Assembly: GCA_963422465.1 (NCBI GenBank)
Contig: OY730172.1
Span: 806,001-870,000 of the forward strand
Origin: Lichina pygmaea
Taxonomy: Eukaryota > Ascomycota > Lichinomycetes > Lichinales > Lichinaceae
Direction: 5' to 3'
DNA length: 64,000 nt
The position numbers and the translations under genes are program-made. The first letter of the stretch is position 1, and every line of letters begins with the position of its first letter. Under the pieces are notes generated by a model. The model saw only the letters and a program-made list of their open reading frames with translations, had not been told where the DNA came from and did no database searches. Positions 54,623 to 64,000 of the stretch are shown one piece after another.

Positions 54623-57600
54623 ATGGACCGTTTCACACATGACCGAGACGGGTTATATGCGTCGTCGTCTGGAGGTCGAACTGGATCATTGCTCAGTCGC
54701 ACATTCACCAGCAGAACCCGTCGCAGTCCGTCTAGGGAACCAGCCGAGGATGTCAAGGGCCCGCTAGGACTGACTACACTTTATGATCCACCTGAGCACG
54801 CCATCACCGACCTAGTCTTCGTTCATGGCCTGGGTGGGGGTTCTCGAAGTACCTGGGCGAAGGATGTCGACTCATTCTGGCCGCAGGACTGGCTTCCCGA
54901 AGATGACGCCTTTCAACAAGTTCGGATCCATACTTTTGGCTATAATTCAAGCTGGGACAAGTCAAGCACCCTCAATATCCACGACTTCGCCAAATCGCTC
55001 CTTGGCTCGTTGTACGATTGCCCGCAGATACCGAGGGGATCGACGGTATGGCCTAAAGTCATTTTTCGTACAGGTGTAACCAGTGCACCTTTCAGTTATG
55101 GTTCCATGCTGAAGACTAGAGCAGGCGCCGATAGTCTTGGTTGGACACAGCATGGGTGGCTTGGTCATCAAGAAGGCCTATATTCTAGCTCGACAGATGC
55201 AAGAGTTTGAATCGGTTGCTACTCGAGTCCGGGCAATGTTCTTCCTCGCGACGCCGCACAGAGGATCCGACCTTGCGCAGACCTTGTCTAGGATCCTCCA
55301 CGTTGCGGGACCGAGGCCCTTTGTTGACGATCTACACCGAAACTCAATTGCGACTCAGTCCATAAATGATGAGTTCCCGCAGCATTGCGAAGATCTACAG
55401 CTCCACTCGTTTTATGAAACAGTGCCGATGAGCTTCGTGACCGGCAAAGGTCTGATTGTCGACAAGGACTCGGCCACCCTGGGCTACCGCAACGAACGAA
55501 GAGAGTATCTGAACGCCAACCATCGTGAGGTCTGCAAGTTCCAAACCCGCAAAGACATCAACTACCGTACTGTCCGAAACGCGCTGGCGTCCACAATCGA
55601 CGATCTTAAGGCTGAGGTCCCGGCAACCAGATACGACCTCCAGACCGAGCAGCGACACCTGCTTGACAATTTCCTTGGAGCCTCTGATGCACCTGAGGAT
55701 GATCTAATGGACATCGACCAACATCGCCTGCCAAGCTCGTGCGAATGGATCGAGACCCGAGAAAGCTTTCGGCGCTGGCGCGACTCAAGCGACGCTCCGA
55801 TATACTGGATCAGTGCCAAACCGGCCACGGGCAAGTCTTTCCTCTCCGGATATGTCGTGGAGTACTTGAGAAGCTGTGGTCAAGACTGCGTCTTTTACTT
55901 TTTCGCCTACAATGACAAGATTAAATCTACCATCAGTACATTTCTTCGGTCCGTGGCCTGGCAGATGGCACGATTGAATCCGCAGATCCTGCAGATCGTG
56001 CTGAATATCTATGACAAGGACGACCAACTGAGCAAGATGGACTATCGTACTATCTGGCGGAAGCTGTTCGTGGATGGGATTCTCAAGGCCCAACTGGACG
56101 CTGTCCTATACTTGGTCGTCGATGCGCTGGACGAGTGCAGAAGTGAGACAGAAACGGTTACCCTGCTTCTGAGGACCGCCGAGACTGGCTGGGTTCGCAT
56201 CCTGGTGACGTCTCGGAACCGATTCGAGGCGCACAGCCATGTCACTCAGCCCGAAACCAAGGTCTTCTCGGAAGAGATCCGTATTGAAGACACTGCGAGC
56301 GACATCTCATTGTACCTGAAGGCGAACATGCACCGACTTCCTTCGATCAACGATGACGATCGCCAGCGGATGGTCGGCCAGATACTGCGAAAGTCTGCTG
56401 GGTGTTTCTTATGGGTCTGCTTGGTGCTCCAGGAGCTAAGACAGGTCCACACGTCTACCGAGATCAAGCAAGTGCTGGAGAACATCCCTTCGGACATGAA
56501 CGAACTGTACCATCGCATTCTCGATAACATGTCCAGCGCGCCCTACGGGAAATTGCTCGCCAAGGCAATCCTGACCTGGACGGTCTGCTCGGCGCGGCCG
56601 TTGACCACCCACGAACTGCACCACGCGCTGCAACTCGACATCAAGGACAGCATCGATGACGTCAAACGATCCATCAGCTCATACTGCCATCAGCTCATCC
56701 ATGTCGACTCGCAGTCACGCGTCCAGATTCTACATCAAACCGCCAGAGACTTCCTCCTTCGGCCTGGCCCATCCGAGTTTGCGATAGCGAAGGCGGAAGG
56801 TAACAAACGATTGGCCATGGCATGCTTGGACTATCTCAACGGCAATGAGATGAAGAGCCGCGGTCTGGGACGATTCAGCGCCCGAGTTTTCAGCCCCCCG
56901 GCCCGAGAGCGAAACCCGTTCGTGGCGTACGCATGTACTTCGCTTTTCACCCACGTCGGCCATGTCTCTTCCACCGACGATGATCTCCTGTTCGCCATGG
57001 CAAAGTTCTTGAACTCGTCGAACGTGCTGTCGTGGATCGAATACCTCGCAGAACATTCTAAGCTCGACTGTCTCATCAAGACTGGCGAGGCGCTGAGGAG
57101 CTATCTGCAACGAAGGACACGTCACGTCTCTCCGATGATCGGCAAGGAGGCTGCCTTGCTCGACGCCTGGGCGACCGACCTGGTTCGGTTGGTCACACGA
57201 TTTGGCAAGAACCTGTCAGAGACTCCCTCTTCGATCTATCATCTAGTGCCGCCCTTCTGCCCTCAGGAGACTGCCGTCCGGAAGCAATTCGCTCTGACCT
57301 CTCGCTCGATCCTGGTGCTGGGGCTGAGCACATCCAGCTGGGATGATTGCCTGTCGACGATGTTTTATCCACACGAAACCACCTGCTCCTTATCTTCATC
57401 TGACACCTTCTTCGCCGTCGGTCTCTCGAGCGGCAAAATCTTGATCTATCGAGTCTTCACGTGCCAAGACGTGAGCACCTTGCTGCATGGCGGTCCCGTG
57501 CGTTTGATGGAATTCGGACCAGCTGGGAAGGTCCTAAGCTCTGCGTGCGCAAAGTCCGTCTGCGTCTGGGATGTCTCGACCTGGCAACTTCGATGGAGGT

Positions 57601-59489
57601 TCGACATCGACAAACAGTGCCTCACTCTTGCCCTCGTAGACGGTGACCGAACGATGATGGGAGCCATGAAGAATAATCATCTGCTGTTGTGGGATCTGGT
57701 CGACGGGCAGCTGGTGGCCTCGTTCGACTGGACCGAACAGCTTGAGGGGGCAAGTGCAAAGGCCTACCGCCGCCCGACCTTTGCCACAGTTCACGCCGAT
57801 CCCACAGAGCAGAGCCTTCTCGCTATCCTCTACCGCGGTCAAGATATCTTGCTCTGGGATCTCGAAGGAGAAACCTTGTACGATACCTACGGTAAGCGTG
57901 GCTCGCGGCAGAGCGACGGCCGCACCACCAATGCAACGGTGTGGAGCGTTGCCTTCAACAGCGCTCCCGGAACAAATCTGCTGGCGGCCGCCTACTCGGA
58001 CGGCGACCTGATCCTCTTTGACACCTCCGAAGGCACGGTCAAAGCCGGGGTCATGCACATGAACGCGCAAACCCTCGTGTCTTCGCCGAACGGTCGGACG
58101 CTGGCCAGTGGTGACTCGGCGGGCACCATTCAAGTGTTCGAGTTCGACACGTTGAAGCTGCTGTACCGCATCAGGTCCGAGGAGTACGGCATCAAAGCGC
58201 TTACTTTCAGCGGCGACAGCCGCAGACTGCTCGACATCCGAGGATCACATTGCCGGGTGTGGGACTTGATGGTCTTACTCAGACCCGACATCGACGAGGA
58301 TAACAGTGAGACCAGCAGCACCCTGTTTGTGGCGCCGCAAGAGACTGGCCTCAGCTCCTCTGAAGACGTTGTTCTCATCACGGCCTTGGTCTGCAGCGCA
58401 GCCGGCGATGTGTTCTTCTGCGGCAAGGAGGACGGGTCCATCTGGCTATACGAGACCAGATCCGCTCGACAGTTGCAGCGGTTGTTCAATCACCGCGTCT
58501 CCATCACTCAGATTCTGTTTGACGACCACAGCGGCATGATGAGCGCCGCTGACTCGTCCAGCCGCATCACCGTCCGCAAGCTGTCCCGAAAGTCACCCGT
58601 CTGGGAGTGTGCCGAGCCTTTGCTGGACGATCGGGTCAACGAGGCGGTGGATCAGATCATCGCCAACAGAGGGCACACGCGCTTGCTCGTATGCTCCCCG
58701 AACGAGGACACCCTCTACGCCTTGACGGCAGACAAATACGAAGCGCTCGCCAAGGTCGAGTGGCAAGACCGCGGCTCGTACAGATGGAGTACCCATCCGT
58801 CCAACCAGCAAGAGCTGATTCTGATCATGGGGGATGTTGCACACCTCTACAGCTGGCGGACGATGAAACGTCTCTCGCACGACGAGGGGATCCTCCTCAA
58901 GGGATCGATCATCCCGGAGCTGTGCATCGCCTCGGTGCTGTCGTGTTTCAACAATGGCGCCTTCCTGGCGACCGAGTTCAGTGAGCATGCCGGCGCGCAC
59001 GCGCGCTCCAAGCTACTGCTCTTTCACAGCTCGGAGTTCAACGCGACGTGTCGGTCGACGACGTCGGTCCCGAGGTACGCGTACCTGTGCGACCAGATCG
59101 AGTCTGTCATCGGGACGCATGGCGCTCGACTCCTCTTCCTCAACAGCGCCGGCTGGGTCTGCTCGACGGAGCAGGACACGCTGACGGTGCAGCGCCACTT
59201 CTTCATCCCGGCCGAGTGGCTCAGCGTCAGTGCCGAGATGATGATGGTCCGCGTCGTGCGCAGCGGCGACATTATCTTCGTCAAGGGCCATGAGGTTGCC
59301 GTCATCAAGCGTGGGCTGGAAAACAGCCAGCCCCCGCCCCAGCCCCAGTCCCAGTCCCAGTCCCAGCTCCAGCCCCATAACACCGGCTCGCACAGGAGAA
59401 AGGCGAGCTTGATCGAGTCGATGCACCCGGGCCCCGCCACGACCAAGGGACTGGGTCAGCGAACCGAGAGTCCATCCCGGATGGGTTGA
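54623..59489 (+). CDS. NOD-like receptor: SesB-type alpha/beta hydrolase - NACHT - WD40 (1595 aa, 2 exons)
   Basis: Exons are 54623-55045 and 55125-59489; the 79-bp intron restores RGST-APIVLVGHSMGG. The N-terminal effector-like domain has LVFVHGLGG and the serine nucleophile elbow GHSMGG (about residue 147). A NACHT ATPase follows, with P-loop AKPATGKS (about 372) and Walker B LVVDALDEC (about 470), then a helical region. The WD40-like repeats start near residue 886 (VCVWDVSTW, LLLWDLVDG, ILLWDLEGE). Fungal STAND proteins of this architecture are linked to heterokaryon incompatibility and immune-like responses. The WD blades are diverged from each other, not near-identical, so this is not the rapidly diversifying repeat class. 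Confidence 0.92.
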
Positions 59490-61201
59490 CGACTTGGGGA
59501 CATCTGCTTCGTGTACAATCCCCCATCGCGATTTCTGAACCAGCAACTCCATGATATGTACAGGTAACTGCGAATTCGGCGTGGTTCTCGCACCGGATTG
59601 CAGTCGTCAGTGACTCCGTACTCCGTACGGTACCGCGTACAGAAGGGTCGGTTCAGATTCGTGACAGGCGGGGCAATGTAGAACAATATCTTTCGTCGCC
59701 ATTTACTTGACACCGATCATCATGCCCCATCATCGTTTACCTATGACATCTTCTCCGGGACACACAACAGATACCCGCCAGCACATGCTGACTTTGCCTG
59801 CATTCTCGCGCAAGAGGGAGTTCCTTTTCCTTTCTCGTTCAATCTTCTCGTCCATCGTTCCAGCCCATCCTTGTACAAGTGCCATATCAAAATATGCCGC
59901 TTCTTTTCTGGTCTGTTGTGTTCCTTCTTATCTTATCTATTCCTATCTACCTCTCCTTCGTATCATCTGTCCCTTCCTTTTTACTCTCTTTCCAGTCGCT
60001 CTACGACGTACGATCAGTACGTTTGGCTTCTTTTTCTCTTTCCTTGGCTATTGGCTGATGCCTCTGCGACCGCTGAACTCGCTGCTGGATTATATCTAGC
60101 TGTGCACCTTGACAGTGGAGTACTACAATTCTGTCGACGCCAGGTGGATATCATGCATAGGTAGGCAGATAGGTAGATAGGTCAGTCAGCATATAGCGTA
60201 GGCAGGTTCGTACGTACAGTACCTGTACGTATGTAGATAGCGTGGGTATGTAGTAAGGTTAGTAGCCAAGTGAGTCATTCTGAACTCAACCTGCCCATTG
60301 CCCACTCCACCAAGTCTCCACTCATAGCCTGGTACTCTAGCCTGGTACATACAAGCCCACTGATCCACAAGCAGCCAAGTATATACTTATAAGCAGCAGT
60401 GTGCTCATAAGCCCAGTAGTCAGTTGACTTATCACCAAGCTGTATCAGCTTTGTTTCTGCTGCTGCTGCTACTACTGACTGCTGTTCACACCACTGCTTT
60501 CACTTTTTCTCACTATTGCTACACTCATCAGTTCTTGTGCTGTGATGATTGCTGTGTCAGAACTGTTGGACTGCTTCAGCTGACTTGGTGCATCAGACTG
60601 TTTAGCTGAGTGCATCTGCCATGCCATCGGACTTTCTCTAATGCACTGCACTGTATGGGATACAAAGTACATGTGTACTGTGCCAAATCCAACAACCATT
60701 CTACTATCATGTCTTCTCATGTACGTACGTACTTCCTACAGTATCACCTGACCTGCCTGAGTAGTTCTTCAATCCTTTCTTTTCTTTTTTGTAACCCAGG
60801 GCTTCTAGTCTCTAGAGAAGAAGAGAAAGACCAGGGGGGGGGGGGGGGGGGAAGAGAGAAAGGTATGCAGGAAAAGCGGGTTGGGGGAGGGATACCGGGT
60901 ATGTGTGTGTGTGTGTGTGTCTAAGGAGGTTCCAATTTGTTGTCATGATTATGATATCCTGTCATGGTAAGCTGAGCTGTGCTACGCTGGGCTGAGCTGT
61001 GCTGTGCTAAGATGTGTGAAGAACGGGACGGAATCGTCGAAAGGAGATGAGGTAGGAGAGAGCTTCACAGCAGAGGGCCTAGATGATGGAAAAAGCCGGC
61101 CGACGAGAAAAGAAGAGGGTCGAGGATAGGCCGTCGGCGGGCACCAGGTGGGCGCAGGTCTGCGAGAATGCCCCGACGTCATTGTGCGCTGTGAACAAAG
61201 G
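59490..61201. other. Intergenic, 1.7 kb
   Basis: It contains GTAC palindromes (59615-59640, 60209-60235, 60719-60735), G(18) at 60834-60851, a GT dinucleotide run at about 60902-60920 and a degenerate GCTGAGCTGTGCT repeat at 60968-61010. No gene is recognised. Confidence 0.5.
60834..60851 (+). repeat. Homopolymer G(18)
   Basis: Eighteen G in a row follow an AAGAGAAAGACCA purine stretch, in non-coding DNA. Confidence 0.85.
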
Positions 61202-64000
61202 TCACGCGCTCGGAGCTGGTGCCAGGGCGGGTGCTTTGCCCTCGTCGGGCGCAACGGAGGACGGAGTGTCGGGTGCTCTTGGAGCTGCAGGAGCAGGTAC
61301 AGCGGAAGCTGTCGGGCCTTGGTGCGATGGAGCGGCATCGTTGCTCGGCACTGCCGAAGAATTGCCTGCCGCGAAGGAGCTGGCACCTGCGGTCGACGCG
61401 ACGCCAGCTGGTGCCGCCGTGGCGGCCGCAACGCTCTGAGGTTCTGCAACGGCGGACATGTTCGCCGTGGGTGCCTCGGTGCTAGAGACCTTGGTTTCGG
61501 TGGCAGGAGCTTGCCCCGTCTGTAGTGGCCTGTTGACAGCATTCCCAGCGTTCCCGTTCGGCCCGGCGCCAGATCGTGGTCCGGCTGTCTGCGCGGGTAG
61601 GTCGATTGCTGCGGTGCGGCCAGCTCCGTCGTCGCGGCTGCCGTTTGTCTGGACGGCGACCGAAGGTGTAGATGCAGGTATCGTGCCTGATGTGGCTGCG
61701 CTCGTCGAAGCCGCCCGGACGATACCGGTCGGGGCAGTCCCAAGTTGCGTGAGCCCGCCAGACAAGCCATTCGTGGTAGGTGATCTCGGATAGGTATGGC
61801 CGGTGCCGTTCGGTTGCTGCTGACGCTGCTGCTGAGCAGCCAGCTGCGCTCGCTGTCTTTCCATCATCGACGCCTGTTGCGCTGGGGTGAGATAGGTGTA
61901 GAAGCCGCTGGCGCCAAGGGGTGCCGCGGCGTGGCTGTTCAGCGAGCTGCCGTTGACTTGACCGGATTGATTCGGCACGCCTGGCGCGCCGGCTCGGCTC
62001 GACGCCGGCGACGGTGTCGTCGATGAAGCTGCACCATGAGCCGGCTGCAGATATGAGCGGGATGCCTGTTTAAGCAAGGACGACGCCGGCGTCGCGTAGG
62101 CCGGATCGGAGCTCGTCGACCGGGGCGTGTGGTTGTACGCAGACGACTTCGTTACGCGTCCCGACCGGGGAGCGATGCTGCTGGAACCCTGAGCATGGAG
62201 ACGCTGTTGGGCGTTCTGCTGGTATTGAGGCTGGCTCGGTCGCTGGTAGACCCCACCCTGGACGGTCACCTGCGGCGGAGCGTACGACGCGCCGCGGCTC
62301 GAGGCCGCCGGTCGCTGTTGCTGCGGGTAGTACTGCTGCGGTGTGGTCGTCTGGCCGTACTGCCCCGGTGGGGGACGACCGACGGGGGTCTGCGACGGAT
62401 ATGCCGCCTGCGAGCCCGCCGCACGGATCGCCGACGCCGCCTGGCCACGCGACCCTCGACCGCTCTGCTGGTAGACGATGCCGCCGGTGTTGCTGGATGG
62501 TGCACGAGAGCCGTTGACGGCTGGGGTATGCGGAACGGCTGATTTTGGGTAGTGCTGGGCCGAGAGATTCGGTGGCGCGACCGGTGCTCTCGAAGCGGGC
62601 GTCTGCGAGCCGTATCCCGACCGTGGCTGATAGCCGCCTGGCTGTGGTGTGTGATACGTGACACCGCTTCCCGGCGCCCGAGCCTTTGCGGGGGAAGGCG
62701 GCATAGCATAAGGAGGTGGCCTCAGCTTCGTCCCGCCGTCATCGGGTTCCATGACGCCGCAGTAATTCCTTGCCGGCATCGCGATCTTGCTGCTGAGGTT
62801 GAGATCCGCCAGCTGATCGCCGTTCAGCCTGGCGACGGCATATGGCGGCAGCGCGGATACCATGAGGGAGAGCTGAGACCTGAGCAAGTCGTAGACGCCG
62901 ACCTCGGCCTGCGACGGGACTGCCGGGGTGCCCATCATGGTGGAGATGGGGTTCTCCTGAGCGACGGTGGATCGGGAGCCGGACGTGAGCGACAGGTTCC
63001 GGATGCGCTGGTACGAGTGCAGCCGCTGCAGCAGCTCCGAAACCTCCTCCAACATGGTGTCCACTTCTCGCTCGTCCACGGAATCACGCGGCGGTGGCGG
63101 CTTCGCTGCGACAAAGTCCTTCTCCGGATCCAACGGTGTCCACGCCTCGACGGCTTCCCTGAAGTCAATGTACTCGTCGTCGAGAGTCTCCATCTCGGAT
63201 GGGTCGATCGGGCCCACCGCTTTCATCTCTCCCAACAAGTAGTACGGAACGACGACCTTCTCGTACTTGTCCCGTCCGATTCGATCCCACCATACCTTGT
63301 TCTTGCAAGCCTCCGGCATTGTCGTCGTCGAATCATCCCTCGACGGGCCGAAACTTGAGTAGACCCGGCGAAAGAGGGCCTCTTCTCTGGCGGCGTTGAA
63401 CGCCGAAGGATCCTCCTCCTGAGGCGGCGGTGGCTTGCTCTCGCCAAAGCTCAAGGCCCTCTCGCGCTGTCGTCGCTTGGCCTCCGGAGAGGTCGGCTGG
63501 GTCGCGGGAGTGATGGTGGTGTAGTTGAGCCAATGGCCGGTGAGCTGGGGCTGGGTCGACTGGCTTCCACGCCGGCTGGATCGGGGCATCGACGACGGAT
63601 CTGCAGGGTTGAACCAGCCGACGACGGGACCACGCGTCATCGTCAGCTTCGAGGGCTTTGGCGGGGTCAATTGGGGCAGCGTCGGCGGAGGCGGAAACAT
63701 TTCGCCGATGGTTGGTATCGGCCTGGCGCCAGAAGGCTCCCGCGTCGGGTGCGCCGGTGTGATCTTCGCTATCGATATGCCGTTTGGAAGCCTCGCGTTC
63801 AGCAGCTGCGATTTCTCATCGACCGCGCCGCCCAACAAAGCCGCGCCGGACGTGCCGGTCAGATGGGCCGAGGTCTGCAGGCTCGAAAAGAGCTGTCTCG
63901 GCTGAGGCGCGCTTCCGAAGAGACTCAGGGCAAAGCTGTCGGTGCGTAGGTCATCGGTGGCACTGGGGATCGCAGACTCATCCGTCTTTGACGCGTTCGC
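61202..64000 (-). CDS. Conserved fungal Pro/Gln/Ser-rich protein, 5' end beyond the window
   Basis: The frame is open from the right edge to a stop at 61202, so the start codon lies outside. The conserved part is N-terminal: QPRQLFSSLQTSAHLTG, PTIGEMFPPPPTLPQLTPP, LTMTRGPVVGWFNPAD, KRRQRERALSFGE, KVWWDRIGRDKYEKV, a helical EVSELLQRLHSYQRIRNL, and LSLMVSALPPYAVARLNGD. The remaining half is low complexity (Ala, Pro, Gln, Ser, Thr), including QQQRQQQ. I recall similar conserved hypothetical proteins in other filamentous fungi. The composition suggests a nuclear scaffold or co-regulator, but I cannot assign a function. Confidence 0.8.
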   Translation of the reverse strand, partial: ANASKTDESAIPSATDDLRTDSFALSLFGSAPQPRQLFSSLQTSAHLTGTSGAALLGGAVDEKSQLLNARLPNGISIAKITPAHPTREPSGARPIPTIGEMFPPPPTLPQLTPPKPSKLTMTRGPVVGWFNPADPSSMPRSSRRGSQSTQPQLTGHWLNYTTITPATQPTSPEAKRRQRERALSFGESKPPPPQEEDPSAFNAAREEALFRRVYSSFGPSRDDSTTTMPEACKNKVWWDRIGRDKYEKVVVPYYLLGEMKAVGPIDPSEMETLDDEYIDFREAVEAWTPLDPEKDFVAAKPPPPRDSVDEREVDTMLEEVSELLQRLHSYQRIRNLSLTSGSRSTVAQENPISTMMGTPAVPSQAEVGVYDLLRSQLSLMVSALPPYAVARLNGDQLADLNLSSKIAMPARNYCGVMEPDDGGTKLRPPPYAMPPSPAKARAPGSGVTYHTPQPGGYQPRSGYGSQTPASRAPVAPPNLSAQHYPKSAVPHTPAVNGSRAPSSNTGGIVYQQSGRGSRGQAASAIRAAGSQAAYPSQTPVGRPPPGQYGQTTTPQQYYPQQQRPAASSRGASYAPPQVTVQGGVYQRPSQPQYQQNAQQRLHAQGSSSIAPRSGRVTKSSAYNHTPRSTSSDPAYATPASSLLKQASRSYLQPAHGAASSTTPSPASSRAGAPGVPNQSGQVNGSSLNSHAAAPLGASGFYTYLTPAQQASMMERQRAQLAAQQQRQQQPNGTGHTYPRSPTTNGLSGGLTQLGTAPTGIVRAASTSAATSGTIPASTPSVAVQTNGSRDDGAGRTAAIDLPAQTAGPRSGAGPNGNAGNAVNRPLQTGQAPATETKVSSTEAPTANMSAVAEPQSVAAATAAPAGVASTAGASSFAAGNSSAVPSNDAAPSHQGPTASAVPAPAAPRAPDTPSSVAPDEGKAPALAPAPSA

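Overview
The window looks like nuclear DNA of a filamentous ascomycete (Pezizomycotina). The support is 33 short spliceosomal introns that I could place by reading frame, chromodomain Ty3/gypsy and Tad-type LINE retroelements, a hydrolase-NACHT-WD40 NOD-like receptor, and a fungal set of trafficking genes. I cannot name the species.

Positions 1-13,900 are a transposon graveyard made of two nested stacks. In the first, Ty3/gypsy copy A (3' part only, LTR 2856-3454) sits inside the integrase gene of a related copy B (3455-5375). B adjoins a fragment that resembles a Fot/pogo transposase tail and terminal repeat. In the second, a LINE that keeps only ORF1 lies between 12-bp target duplications (5807-5818 and 13888-13899). 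It is split by a second-family gypsy element (7115-13472) with 413-bp LTRs and a 5-bp TGTTG duplication. All three gypsy copies carry, between pol and the 3' LTR, a short antisense ORF with exact Zn2Cys6 cysteine spacing followed by a predicted coiled coil. The second-family element also has a complete-looking -1 frameshift signal (slippery heptamer, spacer, H-type pseudoknot) at the gag stop.

From 13,900 the DNA is host sequence. There is a GPI-anchored Ser-rich surface protein gene (14860-15516, -), a gene-poor stretch holding a LINE ORF2 relic, then a compact block. That block holds SRO7/tomosyn (-), TSR3 (-), GGA adaptor (+), mitochondrial IF2 (-), a PDAP1/HASPP28 homologue (-), an HNH protein (+), UNC-50/GMH1 (-) and an SRP40/NOPP140 homologue (+). 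A 4-kb gene-free stretch precedes a large SEC7-PH Arf exchange factor (+). After it come an MFS drug:H+ antiporter (+), fructosamine-3-kinase (-), the NLR (+) and the 3' part of a conserved gene of unassigned function (-) that runs off the right edge.

Several host genes serve the Golgi/Arf/exocytic route (GGA, UNC-50, SEC7-PH, SRO7) and several serve ribosome or nucleolar functions (TSR3, SRP40, mtIF2). This is gene neighbourhood, not an operon. Coding frames of all multi-exon models close exactly (total exon lengths divisible by three). Intergenic DNA is marked by repeated GTAC/TACGTA palindromic runs.
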